From positions 1-64,000 of the forward strand of contig NZ_OMWA01000023.1 of NCBI RefSeq assembly GCF_900314615.1: 64,000 bases of DNA. Direction: 5' to 3'. The notes beneath the pieces are model-generated. The model was not told the origin of the DNA. It saw only the letters and a program-made list of their open reading frames with translations, and did no database searches. Positions 38,368 to 50,254 of the stretch are shown piece by piece (within the stretch, counting starts at the first letter, position 1; each line of letters starts with the position of its first letter). This stretch comes from an uncultured Methanobrevibacter sp. (GTDB lineage: Archaea > Methanobacteriota > Methanobacteria > Methanobacteriales > Methanobacteriaceae). Both the position numbers and the translations under genes were made by a program.

Positions 38368-41300
38368 GTGGTTGGTAATAATACTTTGGTTAAATTCACT
38401 ATTGTTGTGAATAATACTGGTGTTATGAACGCTACAAATGTGGTTGTTAGTGATATCTTACCTGATGAATTTGTATTCTACAAAGTAAGTGAAGGAAATG
38501 TTACTGATGGTCAGAAAGTTAGCTGGACTATTGATAAGTTTAATACAGGTGATGTTAAAACATTCTGGATAATCGCAAGAACTATTGCAACCAATGCAAC
38601 TACAAATGTCGTAACTGTAACATCTAAAGAGAATAAAACAAATGTAACAGGCAAAGCTGTTGTCAATGTTGTTGAAATTAACGCAACAATCAATAAGACA
38701 GCTAATATTACTGTAATTGGTAATAATACTCTTGTCAACTTTACAATTGTTTTAAATCACACAAGCATTATTAATGCTACTAATGTGACTATCTGTGATG
38801 TTTTACCAAACGGATTTGTATTTGATAGGGCAATAGATGGTTATACTCGAACTGGTCAGGAAATCAAATGGCATTTCGACACAGTTAAATCTGGTGAAGT
38901 TATTGAACTCTGGATTACAGCAAGATCAAATGCTACCGGCAAATGGAACAATACAGTATCAGTTTCATGTAATGAGAATGCTACAATTATCAGTACTAAT
39001 GCTACTGTAGATGTTGTTTCTGTTAATGCAACAATTAATAAGACTGCTAATGTTACTGTGGTCGGTAATAATACCTTGGTTAACTTTACAATTGATGTAA
39101 ACTACACTTCACTTGTAAACGCTACTAATGTAACTATCTGTGATGTATTGCCTGATGGTTTCACATTTGTTGACGCTTCAGAAGGTTACAACCAGACTGG
39201 TCAAAAAGTAGAATGGTATTTCGATACTTTAACAAAAGGAGTCTATCAGCTATGGATTGTTGCCAAATCAAACGCTGTTGGCAAATGGAATAATACAGTT
39301 TCCGCATCATGTAATGAGAATGCTACAATTATCGGTGATAATGCTACTGTTGATGTTCTTCCGGTTAATGCTACAATTATTAAGACTGCTAACGTTACTT
39401 TAATAGGTAATAACACTTTAGTTAAATTCACAATTGGTTTAAACCACACTTCCAGTGTGACTGCTACTAATGTGACTATTCGTGATGTTTTACCTAACGG
39501 ATTAGCATTTATCAATGCTACTGGAGATAAAATTGTAAATGGACAGGAAATTACATGGCATTTCGATACTTTAACAAAAGGATACTATGAATTTGAAATA
39601 GTTGCTAAATCTAATGCTACAGGTATTTGGGATAATACTGTAACTGTATCTTGTAATGAGAATAGTACAGTTATTTCAGATAATGCTACTGTTGAAGTCG
39701 CTCCTGTAAATTTAACAGTTATCAAAGAGGTTGACGTCAAATCTGTTGACGTTTTAGGTCTTGTTAACTTCACAATTACTGTAACTAACATTGGTAAAAT
39801 AAATGTTACTGATGTATCATTTACAGATATCATGGATCTCTCAGCATTCGAAATTAAAGGTTACAATGGAACATTCAAACCAGATGGAAATGAACTTCTA
39901 TTTGAAATCGGTTCCTTAAAAGTTGGTGAAACATACAAAGTTTGGATTCAGGCTAAAGCTTTAACAAACGGTACTTTCACTAATGTTGTTAATGTGGCTT
40001 CTTTCGAAAATAAGACTGCAGGTTATGATAATGTCAGTGTAAAAGTGATTCCTATAGTTAATTTGACTGTTGTAAAAACTGTTAATGTTAAAAAGATTGG
40101 TTTAAATGATCTGGTTGTATTCACAATCAATGTAACTAACAAAGGACCTTCCAATGCAACAAATGTTGAAATTCATGATGTTCTTCCAATAGGATTAGAA
40201 TATTATGATTCAAGTGAAAGTAACTATGTAGATGGTGAAGAATTCATCGTTCCATTATTGTTACCAGGTAAATCATTTGTATTCGATATTATTGCTCTTG
40301 CTGAGAAAGTAGGTAACTTCACAAATGAAGTTTACGTTACCTGTGCTCAAAATGACACTGTCAAAGAAGCTAATGCAAGCGTGGAAGTTGTTGTTGTTAA
40401 TGTAACTGCTGTCAAATATCCGGATAATGCTGTTGTAGGAAACAATTCATTGGTTAACTTCACAATTGAAGTTACAAATGAAGATGTTCTCAATGCTACA
40501 TACCTGTTTATCTATGATATGATACCTGGCGGCTTTGAATTTGTCAATGCTACTGAAGGTTATTATAAAGAAGGAAACATGGTATTCTGGCAATTTGAAA
40601 GATTATCCAATGGTTCAAGCATTAAACTTTGGATTGTTCTAAAAACAAAAGAAGTTGGTAATTTAACTAATGAAGTTGAAGTTTACTATGCTGAAAACAG
40701 TTACAGAGTTTATACAAACAGTACTGTAGAAGTAGTTCCTGTTAATTTAACAATTAATAAGACTGCTGGTGCTGATGAGATATATCTAAATGAAGAAATC
40801 ACATTCACTATAAATGTTACAAATAATGCTATAGTTAATGCAACTAACGTAACTGTAATTGATGTTGTACCTTACGGATTTGAATTTGTCAAATCAAATG
40901 CAACAGGCTATGATAATAAAACTGGTAGATTAACAGTTCCTGTTATTGAGGCTGGTAAATCATACATATTTACAATTACCTTAAAAGCAATAACTAACGG
41001 CACTTTAACAAATTATGTTAACGTAACATCTAACGAAAATGTCACTGTTGTAAATACTACATCAGATGTAAATGTTCTTCCTGTGGTTAATTTAACTGTC
41101 AATAAGACTGTTGATGTGACTGTAATTTATGTTAACGATGAAGTTACTTTCACTGTTAATGTGACTAATAATGGTCCTTCTAATGCTACTGGTGTGAAAG
41201 GTTATGATAATGTTACTGGTGTGTTAAACATTGATTTAATTGAAGCTGGTGAGTCTTATGTATTTACTATTACTCTTAAACCAATGACTAATGGTACCTT

Positions 41301-41505
41301 AACAAATGTTGTTAATGTAACATCTAATGAGAATAAAACCATTAAAAACAGTTCAATTTCAGTTAATGTTACTCCTGTGGTTAATTTAACAGTTAATAAG
41401 ACTGTTGATGTGACTGTAATTTATGTTAACGATGAAGTTACTTTCACTGTTAATGTGACTAATAATGGTCCTTCTAATGCTACTGGTGTGAAATGTTATT
41501 CCTAG
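38368..41505 (+). pseudogene. giant adhesin, second segment (DUF11 repeats)
   Basis: A continuation of the same protein in the next frame. The open frame actually begins upstream, just past 38325 (PVEYTVNKTVNVTVVGNNTL), with no ribosome binding site, so this is not a separate gene. It encodes nine to ten DUF11 repeats. At about 41197 GVK joins directly to GYDNVTG, an in-frame loss of about 17 codons found in neighbouring repeats. At 41500 a loss of eight bases (GVK to CYS) ends the frame. Confidence 0.7.
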
Positions 41506-41557
41506 TGGTTTTGAATTTGTTAGATCTAGTGTAAATGGTTATGATAATGTTACTGGT

Positions 41558-41845
41558 GTGTTAAACATTGATTTAATTGAAGCTGGTGAGTCTTATGTAT
41601 TTACTATTACTCTTAAACCAATGACCAATGGTACTTTAACTAATGTTGTTAATGTAACATCTAATGAGAATAAAACTGTTAAAAATAGTACAATTTCAGT
41701 TAATGTTCTTCCTGTGGTTAATTTAACTGTTGTTAAAACAGTTGATGTGACTGTAATTTATGTTAACGATGAAGTTACTTTCACTGTTAATGTGACTAAT
41801 AATGGTCCTTCTAATGCTACTGGTGTGAAAGTTACTGATTTTTGA
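41558..41845 (+). pseudogene. giant adhesin, third segment (one DUF11 repeat)
   Basis: A third frame of the same coding sequence. The open frame starts after the break at 41500 (VIPSGFEFVRSSVNGYDNVT) and runs to 41845, where VTD is followed by a loss of about 14 bases and a stop. The residues are almost identical to repeats on both sides. It cannot be an independent gene because it has no start signal. Confidence 0.65.
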
Positions 41846-41888
41846 ATTCGTTAGTGCTAGTGATCGTGGTTATGATAATGCTACTGGT

Positions 41889-44800
41889 GTGTTAAACATT
41901 GATTTAATTGAAGCTGGTGAGTCTTATGTATTTACTATTACTCTTAAAGCAGTAACTAACGGTACTTTAACTAATGTTGTTAATGTGACTTCTAGCGAAA
42001 ATGTCACTGTTGTAAATACTACATCCGATGTAAACGTTCTTCCTGTAGTTAATTTAACTGTCAATAAGACTGTTGATGTGGCTGAGATTAGTGTTGGTGG
42101 TGAAGTTACTTTCACTGTTAATGTGACTAATAATGGTCCTTCTAATGCTACTGGTGTGAAAGTTACTGATGTTGTTCCGGCAGGATTTGAATTCGTTAGT
42201 GCTAGTGATCGTGGTTATGATAATGCTACTGGTTTATTAACTATTGGTTTAATCAAACCTGGTGAGTCTTATGTATTTACTATTACTCTTAAAGCAGTAA
42301 CCAACGGTACCTTAACAAATGTTGTTAACGTGACTTCCAGCGAAAATGATACTGTTGTTAACTCTTCAATCAGTGTAGATGTAACTCCTGTAGTTAATTT
42401 AACTGTTGTTAAAGTTGCTGATATGGATGACGCTACTATTGGTGATGTTATTACATTCACTATTACTGTAACCAATAACGGTCCTTCTAACGCTACTAAC
42501 ATTAAAGTCATTGATGTATTGGATTATGGCTTAACTTTAATTAGTGGAGAGTTAGAATCAGTTATTCCGTTCTTGGCAAGTGGTAACTCTACAACTGTTG
42601 TTGTTAAAGTTAGAACTACTGCTAAAGGTGATTACATGAACTGTGTAAATGTATCCTGTGATGAAAACAGCACTGTTAAATCTGCAAACGCTTCTGTCCA
42701 TGTATTCGAAACCGACATGAAAATTAATAAGACTGCTAATGTCACTTCTGTTGATGTAAACGGCCTTGTTAACTTTACTATTGTTGTTAAAAATCATGGT
42801 AAGTCTAATGCTACCAATATTCATGTTACTGATGAATTAAAAGGCGCATTTGAGTTTGTTGATGCTAGTGCAGGTTACACAAGAGATGGCCAGACTATTG
42901 TTTGGAACATTCCTAAATTGGCTAATGAAATTGAATACAGTCTTTGGATTGTTGTTCGTGCATTGACCAATGGTACATTTGACAATATCGCTCATGTAAA
43001 CTGCAGCGAAGAGGAAACTGTTAAAAACAGCACTTCAACTGTAAACGTTACTCCTGTAGTTAACTTAACTGTTGTAAAAACAGTAGATGTGACTGTAATT
43101 TATGTTAACGATGAAGTTACTTTCACTGTTAATGTGACTAATAACGGTCCTTCCAATGCTACCGGTGTAAAAGTCAGTGATGTTGTTCCTAGTGGTTTCG
43201 AATTCGTTCGCGCTAGTGATAGTGGTTATGATAATGCAACTGGTGTATTAAACATTGATTTAATCAAAGCAGGTGAATCTTACGTATTTACTATTACTCT
43301 TAAAGCAGTAACCAACGGTACTTTAACAAATGTTGTTAACGTGACTTCCAGTGAGAATGATACTGTTGTTAGCTCTTCAATCAGTGTAGATGTAACTCCT
43401 GTAGTTAATTTAACTGTTGTTAAAGTTGCAAGCACTGATGATGCTTTAGTTGGTGATGAGATCACTTTCACAATTACTGTAACCAATAACGGTCCTTCTA
43501 ACGCTACAAACATTAAAGTCCTTGACATCCTTGATGAAAAAGGCTTTGAATTAGTAAGTGGTGATTTAGAAAATGTTATTCCGTTCTTGGCTAGTGGTGA
43601 GTCAGCTACAATAACTGTTAAAGTTATAACAATCGCTGAAGGTTCATTCATGAATGTGGTTAACGTATCATGCATTGAAAATGAAACTATCAGGTCTGCT
43701 AATGATACTGTGAATGTTTACACAACTGATATGAAAATTAATAAGACTGCTAATGTCACTTCTGTTGATGTAGAAGGCCTTGTTAACTTCACAATAGTTG
43801 TTAAAAATCATGGTTCTACTAATGCAACCAATGTTCATATTATTGATGAGCTAAGTAGCGAATTTGAGTTTGTTGATGCTAGTGCTGGTTACACAAGAGA
43901 TGGTAAAACCTTTGTTTGGAACATTCCTAGTGTTGCTAGTGAAGATTCATACTCAGTATGGATTGTTGCTCGTGCATTAACCAATGGTACATTAAGCAAT
44001 ATCGCTCATGTGAACTGCAGCGAAGAGGAAACTGTTAAAAACAGCACTTCAACTGTAAACGTTACTCCTGTAGTTAATTTAACAGTCAATAAGACTGTTG
44101 AAGTGGCAGAAGTTAGTGTTGGTGGTGATATTACTTTCACTGTTAATGTGACTAATAACGGTCCTTCTGATGCTACTGGTGTAAAAGTAACTGACGTTGT
44201 TCCTGAAGGCTTCGAATTTGTAAGTTCAAGTACTGGTGATTATGATAGTGAAACTGGTTTGTTAACCGTTCCGGTTATTAAAGCTGGTGAATCTTACGTA
44301 TTTACTATTACTCTTAAAGCAATGACCAATGGTACTTTAACTAATGTGGTTAACGTAACATGCGCTGAAAACGATACTGTTGTTTCCACTTCAGTTGATG
44401 TTGATGCAGTATATGACGTTAATTTAACTGTTGTTAAAGTTGCTGACACTGATGATGCTGCTGTAGGTGATGAAATTACATTCACAATCATTGTAACCAA
44501 TAATGGTGTTTCCAATGCTACAAACATTAAAGTCAAAGACATCCTCGATGAGGAAGGATTTGAATTAATAAGCGGTGATTTGGAAAGTGTTATTCCGTTC
44601 CTGGCAAGCGGTGATTCAGCTAATGTTGTTGTTAAAGTCAGAACAATCGCTAAAGGTACTTATATGAATACAGTTAATGTGTCCTGTACTGAAAACGATA
44701 CTGTTGTATCTGCAAATGCTACTGTGAATGTTTACACAACTGATCTCAAGATTAATAAGACTGCTAATGTCACTTCTGTTGATGTAGGTGGCCTTGTTAA

Positions 44801-46346
44801 CTTCACAATTGTTGTTAAAAATCATGGTAATTCTAAAGCAACTAATCTCCACATTAGTGATGTTTTAGATGATGCATTCAAATTCGTAGATGCAAGCGGT
44901 ACCTACACTGTCGACGGACAAAACATTGTCTGGACTATTGACAGTCTTGACGGTGAGGCTACATCTGCTGTTTGGGTAGTTGTTAAAGTATTATCTAACG
45001 GTACATTTGAAAACGTTGCACATGTAAACTGCAGTGAAGAGGATACTCCTAAAAACAGTACAACAACCGTAAACGTGTTAGGTTCAAGCATGAACATTAC
45101 TGTTAAAGCAAACGATGAATTTGTTTACTCAGGTAATCAGACTTCTTTCACAATTACAGTTACAAACGCTGGCGAAACTGTGCTCAATGGTATATCAATT
45201 AAGGAAAATATTCCTGAAGGTTTAATTTATGACCATTTCACTGGCTCTAACTGGACTTATGATGGAGAATTCCATTATAATGGTTCTTTAGCTGTTGGTG
45301 AAAGTGTTGATTTAATCGTTGTCGTAAATACTACCAAATCCGGTGATTTCTTATTTGAAGCTACCGCAAGCGCAGACTATACTGATGATGTCAGTGACAG
45401 TGACAATGTTTTAGTCTACACTCCGGCTTTAACAGTCCGTGAAATATCTAATAATCCACGTGCTGTAGTTGGTCAAACTGTAAGCTTTACAGTTGTAGTT
45501 ACTAACACTGGTGATTGTGATTTAAGTGGAGTTTACACAGTAAACAACTTCCCAGAAGGATTAATCTACACTGGATATGATGGTGACTCATGGAATAAGT
45601 TAGCTAGTGGTCTTTTAGGCGCTGAAATGCCTAGCTGGACTCAAGACGGTGATAAATTCATATACTCTGGAATCTTAAGAGTAGGTGAATCCGCTAACTA
45701 CACACTTTACTTCCAGACCACCAGAACAGGTGTATTCACTCCTGAAGTTGTTGCTAACTCTGACTTGACAAGTGGTGCTTATTCAAACAACACTACTGTT
45801 GTAGTCGCTCCTGAACTTGAAGTAAAACAGGACATCGATAAATCCAAAGTTGAAGTAGGTGAAAAAGTCAAAATTACAGTTACTGTAACTAATACAGGAG
45901 GCTGTGATTTAGGTGATGTATATGTAATTGAAAACGTCCCTGAAGGCTTAAAATACAACTCTTTCACCGGTGACGGATGGACCAAAGTAGGTGATAAATT
46001 CATTTACAACGGTGTATTAGGCATTGGTGAAAGCGCAAGCTTTACTATGGAATTTACTGCTGTTAAAGAAGGTAATGTAAATAACGGTATTTCTGCAGGA
46101 TCAAATATGACTGAAGAGGTTGACGATGATGTTGATGTGGAAATAGTCAACAAGACTAAACCTGCTCCAGGTCCTGAGCCAACTCCGGGTCCAACTCCGG
46201 ATCCTACTCCAAGTCCTGAAAATGAAACTGTAGAAAAAACAGATGAATTTAACAAACCTGTTGTCATGAGAGAAACTGGTAACCCAATAATCCTGTTATT
46301 ATTGGTTATTCTTGCACTCATACCTTTAAAACGAAGAAAACACTAA
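41889..46346 (+). pseudogene. giant adhesin, C-terminal segment with membrane anchor
   Basis: 1,485 residues in the original frame, open from the break at about 41840. It has about 13 DUF11 repeats, three of them in a larger 1-kb triplet, then a Pro-rich spacer (PGPEPTPGPTPDPTPSPE) that could cross the pseudomurein wall. It ends with a transmembrane helix and basic tail, TGNPIILLLLVILALIPLKR. This anchor design is typical of Methanobrevibacter adhesin-like proteins. If the three breaks are assembly errors, 28479-46346 is one gene of about 5,950 codons. Confidence 0.75.
42044..45085 (+). repeat. three copies of a 1.01-kb DUF11 triplet
   Basis: Units start at about 42044, 43055 and 44069. Each consists of three different DUF11 domains in fixed order: one with KTVDV or KTVEV, one with KVA[DS]xDDA, one with TD[ML]KINKTANVTSVDV. 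The domain order is the same three times while domains within a unit differ clearly, so the triplet has been amplified as a block. Confidence 0.85.
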
Positions 46347-46363
46347 AATTTAATATTTAAATT

Positions 46364-46390
46364 GGAGTTTTTAAAACTCCTACTTTTTTT
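46364..46390 (+). terminator. hairpin and T-run after the giant adhesin
   Basis: GGAGTT (46364-46369) pairs with AACTCC (46375-46380), with further A-T pairs towards the loop. A T-run follows at 46384-46390. It lies 18 bases after the adhesin stop. Confidence 0.65.
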
Positions 46391-46539
46391 AATTTTTTTA
46401 TATACAAATTATTTTCAATCTAACTATTTTTTAAAACTTATTTCCATTGAGTATTTATAGTATTAAGACTATAATATTAATACATTATAACATTTTACAA
46501 TTTTAAATTGTACAAATCATTAAAATGGAGGTAAATATT

Positions 46540-49500
46540 TTGTCTAAACTGAAATTTATTGCGATATTGTTAGTATTGATATCTTTTTTATTTATTATTC
46601 CAGCAAGCTTTGCTGAAGATAATCAGACTGATATTGCTTTAACTGGAGGTGATGTTGACATTTTAGCCAATGATTATTACTTTGATGCTAATATTGACAA
46701 TGATACAGGTGATGGGACAAAATTGAACCCTTATAAAGAGCTGACTCTGTCAAGAATCGAAGATAATTCGATTATTCACTTGGCAAATGGAGGGTATTCT
46801 CTAAAATGGAATGGTTATGCGAATAATGTAACTATCATTGGTGAGAGTAGAGAAAGCACCGTTATTAATGCACAGGGTACTACTCTATCTGCCAGTTCAT
46901 TAACTCTTTGTAATCTAACTCTTATCCGAGCTCCTATTTCAGCCAGTGGCAATCTGACCGCAATTAATTCAGTTTTTAAGGATTCAGCAAAAAGTGTTAT
47001 TACTTCATCAGGCAACAATTGCTACATAAATCTTATTAACTGTACTTTTAACAATAATAACTATCTGTCAGGCACTGGCTCTGCAATCAATATGAAAGGC
47101 GGTTATTTAAAGATCAATGATTCAGTATTTTCCAATAATTATGCCCATTACTCAGGTGGGGCTATTTATGCAGATGGAGTTAATGCAACTGTATCCAATT
47201 CCAAATTCATTAATGATACTTCCCTAAATGATGCTGGAGGCGCAATATTTATAATTGATTCACCGCAGTTTGCATGCATTAATGTGGAATTTAATAATTG
47301 TATGGCTCTTTTTGGAGGAGCTGTAACTTCATTAAGTTCAAATTTGAATCTAACTAAGTCAACAGCAAAAAACAACAAGGCATCATACTATGGAGGTGCT
47401 GTTTTTGCAATGTATGATACTTTCACAGTTGATTCTTCTGTTTTTATAAATAACTCCGCTCATGATGCCGGTGCATTATATGTTGATGCAGTGGACATTT
47501 TCAATATTTATTCTAACCTATTTGAAAATAATTATGCATCCGGAACTGCAGGTGCGGTATATTCAGTCTTAAGCGAGTACTTCTATGATTCAATTTTTGA
47601 TGAAAAACTCAATAACACATTCATCAATAACTCTGCAGCTTTTGAAAATGACGTTTATGCAAGTTCTATGATTAACTTAACAATCGGTGACAGCAATTAT
47701 AACCTTGTACGTTATAATGCATCATTTAACGGGACATTGCCTTCAAGTTATGATTTAAGAGATTACAATCAGGTAACTTCTGTTAAACATCAGGACAACG
47801 GAGGTAACTGCTGGGCATTTTCAGCAATTGCAGCCCTTGAATCAGCAATCCTGAAAGCAAGCGGAATAAATTATGACTTATCCGAAGAAAATATGAAAAA
47901 TATAATGTCTATGTATTCAGATTATGGTTGGGCTATGACAACTAATAAGGGCGGATACGATAAGATGGGTGTAGGATATCTGACAAGCTGGCTGGGTCCT
48001 GTAAATGAAACTGATGACGTTTATTCCGGAAGCTCATTATTGTCTCCTGTTCTGCACAGTTTTTATCATGTTCAAAACATTTTGTTCTTTACAAGGTCAA
48101 ATTATACTGATAATGATGCAATTAAAAAAGCAATCATGGATTATGGGGCTGTTTCAACAAGTATATACTGGGGCAATTCTATTCCTAATGGAAAAAGCTA
48201 TTATTATTCAGGCTCTTCAGGTGCAAACCATGCAGTAGCTATTGTCGGATGGGATGATAACTATTCTGCATCCAATTTCAAAAATCCATCCAATTCCAAA
48301 AACCTGCCTGAAGGGGATGGTGCATGGATTATTAAAAATAGTCACGGAACCACTGGTGGAGATAAAGGATTTTATTATGTGTCTTATTATGATACCAAAC
48401 TGGCACAGTTAGGAAAAGTTGTTTCATATGCAATCGTTTTCAATGACACTATAAGATTTGATAAAAACTACCAGTATGACATTGCAGGAAGAACAGATAA
48501 CTTTTTCAATACTACAGACACTGTATGGTATAAAAACAAGTTCATTGCAACTGACAATGAATATTTGGCAGCTGTTTCCACATATTTTGAAAAAGAAACA
48601 GACTGGGATTTGTCCGTTTATGTGAATAATGCTTTAAAATTAACACAGTCAGGTCATTCACTTCCAAGCTATTCCACAATTAATTTGGACAAGGTTATTC
48701 CTCTAGAAATCGGAGATATCTTTGAAGTTGTATTCAAAATAACTGTAAAAGGCGATGCGGGTGTACCGATTTCAGAAGCGGTATCTCTAAATCATGAAAT
48801 ATATTCTGAAAATATTTCATTTGTAAGCTATGACGGTAAAACATGGTCTGATTTTTATGATTTGCCGTGGACATATCCTGATCATACTTATGCATCTCAG
48901 GTTGCATGCATTAAGGCATTCACTGTTTTGGAAAAACTCAATACTTACGTCGATTTAAAAGTTCTAAATACATATAATCCTTGTGAATTTTCAGCAACAG
49001 TCTATACTCAGGATGGAGCTGTCGTAAAATCAGGTTTCGTTACTTTCAATATTGAAGGAAAAGACATTAAAGTTAATATTGAAAATGGAGTTGCTAAATT
49101 AACATACTTATTTAATGATTTTGACAACAACACTGTAACTGCTTCTTTTGCAGGTGAAGGATATGTTTCCAATTCCACAACCACCACATGTGACGTAAAT
49201 TATGTAAATCTGACTGCAAGTGATGTGGAAGTGTATTTTTTATCAATTATTTCATTTTCCGCAAAGCTGACTGACAGATACGGAAATGCAGTTGCAGATA
49301 AGGAAATCATATTTGCAGTTAACAATAAGACTTACAGCGTCAAAACCAACTCAAAAGGTATGGCAACCATTAATCCGTATTTGGATTTAGGATCTCACAC
49401 TGTTGTTATAGGCTTTAATGATACTTTAGGTAAATGTTTCAATAATTTGACAAAAACTATAACTGTTAAATCCACTATAACCCTTCCTAGTATAGCAAAA

Positions 49501-50235
49501 TATACCTACAATTCCATTTTCTCACCAGTACTTCTTGATTCAAATGGAAATGTATTGAAAAATAAAGAAGCGGCAATTATCATTGACAATGAATCATATC
49601 CTGTAAAAACAGATGCAAATGGTGTTATTGACTTCAATGTTTTACTGGTACCTGGCACTTATGAGCTAACAGTCATAAATCCGTACACAGGCGAGTTCAA
49701 AACCCAGACAATCAAAGTTGTTAAAAGAATCACAGAAAATAAAGCACTTACAATGTATTTCGGTTCAGGCTCAAGCTATAAAGTAAGGGTTTATGATGAT
49801 AATGGAAACGTTGCAAAAGGTGTTAAAGTCACATTCAAAATCAATGGCAAGACATATACTCGAACAACAGATTCCAATGGTTATGCTGCTCTTAAAATTT
49901 CTCTGCAGGCAAATACATATACAGTTGAAGCAAGTTATAAAGATTTCAATGTTTCCAACAAAATAGTCGTAAAACCTACACTGATTTTAAAAGACAAATC
50001 AGTTAAAAAGTCAAAAACTTTCTCATATACTGTAAAACTGCTTTCAAATAAAGGCAAAATCTTAAAAAACAAGTATGTTAAAGTGAAATTCAAAGGTAAA
50101 ACCTATAAAGCCAAAACCAATTCAAAAGGAATTGCAACATTCAAAATTAAAGTAAATTCAAAAACAGGCAAGTTCACATTGACTGCGACTTACGGTTCTG
50201 CAAAAATAAGTAAAAAGATAACAGTTAAAAAATAA
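46540..50235 (+). CDS. adhesin-like protein with papain-like cysteine peptidase domain
   Basis: About 1,231 residues. TTG 46540 is chosen because GGAGGT (46527-46532) lies seven bases ahead; the in-frame ATG 46525 is inside that site. A signal peptide (KLKFIAILLVLISFLFIIPA) is followed by a beta-helix to about residue 390. A C1A peptidase domain follows with catalytic Cys424 (GGNCWAFSA), His564 (GANHAVAIVGWDD) and Asn600 (WIIKNSHG), plus a Gln-containing QDNGGN oxyanion region. Four to five Ig-like repeats end in lysine-rich KKITVKK. It is secreted and may process surface proteins or cleave partner proteins or wall peptides (inference). Confidence 0.9.
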   Translation: MSKLKFIAILLVLISFLFIIPASFAEDNQTDIALTGGDVDILANDYYFDANIDNDTGDGTKLNPYKELTLSRIEDNSIIHLANGGYSLKWNGYANNVTIIGESRESTVINAQGTTLSASSLTLCNLTLIRAPISASGNLTAINSVFKDSAKSVITSSGNNCYINLINCTFNNNNYLSGTGSAINMKGGYLKINDSVFSNNYAHYSGGAIYADGVNATVSNSKFINDTSLNDAGGAIFIIDSPQFACINVEFNNCMALFGGAVTSLSSNLNLTKSTAKNNKASYYGGAVFAMYDTFTVDSSVFINNSAHDAGALYVDAVDIFNIYSNLFENNYASGTAGAVYSVLSEYFYDSIFDEKLNNTFINNSAAFENDVYASSMINLTIGDSNYNLVRYNASFNGTLPSSYDLRDYNQVTSVKHQDNGGNCWAFSAIAALESAILKASGINYDLSEENMKNIMSMYSDYGWAMTTNKGGYDKMGVGYLTSWLGPVNETDDVYSGSSLLSPVLHSFYHVQNILFFTRSNYTDNDAIKKAIMDYGAVSTSIYWGNSIPNGKSYYYSGSSGANHAVAIVGWDDNYSASNFKNPSNSKNLPEGDGAWIIKNSHGTTGGDKGFYYVSYYDTKLAQLGKVVSYAIVFNDTIRFDKNYQYDIAGRTDNFFNTTDTVWYKNKFIATDNEYLAAVSTYFEKETDWDLSVYVNNALKLTQSGHSLPSYSTINLDKVIPLEIGDIFEVVFKITVKGDAGVPISEAVSLNHEIYSENISFVSYDGKTWSDFYDLPWTYPDHTYASQVACIKAFTVLEKLNTYVDLKVLNTYNPCEFSATVYTQDGAVVKSGFVTFNIEGKDIKVNIENGVAKLTYLFNDFDNNTVTASFAGEGYVSNSTTTTCDVNYVNLTASDVEVYFLSIISFSAKLTDRYGNAVADKEIIFAVNNKTYSVKTNSKGMATINPYLDLGSHTVVIGFNDTLGKCFNNLTKTITVKSTITLPSIAKYTYNSIFSPVLLDSNGNVLKNKEAAIIIDNESYPVKTDANGVIDFNVLLVPGTYELTVINPYTGEFKTQTIKVVKRITENKALTMYFGSGSSYKVRVYDDNGNVAKGVKVTFKINGKTYTRTTDSNGYAALKISLQANTYTVEASYKDFNVSNKIVVKPTLILKDKSVKKSKTFSYTVKLLSNKGKILKNKYVKVKFKGKTYKAKTNSKGIATFKIKVNSKTGKFTLTATYGSAKISKKITVKK

Positions 50236-50254
50236 GGTTAAAAATAACCTTATT
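50231..50254. terminator. bidirectional terminator between convergent genes
   Basis: AATAAGGTTA (50231-50240) and TAACCTTATT (50245-50254) form a perfect 10-bp stem with loop AAAA. It overlaps the stop codons of the adhesin on the left and thyA on the right. Confidence 0.75.

Larger units (their letters stand above)
35950..46000 (+). repeat. array of about 30 DUF11-type repeats
   Basis: Units of about 112 residues begin with a phrase like VVNLTVNKTVDV and contain VTFTVNVTNNGPSNATGVKV, DVVPEGFEFV and GTLTNVVNVTSSEN. I count 30 starts between about 35955 and 45815. They match the DUF11/conserved-repeat domain of archaeal and bacterial surface proteins, probably a stalk that lifts the beta-helix head from the wall. 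Confidence 0.85.

Noticed and set aside
28479..46346. Direct repeats suggesting a CRISPR array
   Set aside because: Repeats are 330-369 bases long, in frame, protein-coding and lack unique spacers of 30-40 bases. No cas gene is present.
38368..46346. Three separate adhesin genes after the first stop
   Set aside because: None of the later frames has a ribosome binding site or signal peptide, and each break falls inside a repeat. They are parts of one coding sequence.
46525..46539. ATG start for the peptidase adhesin
   Set aside because: The ATG is part of the GGAGGT binding site region; TTG 46540 has ideal spacing and gives a normal signal peptide.
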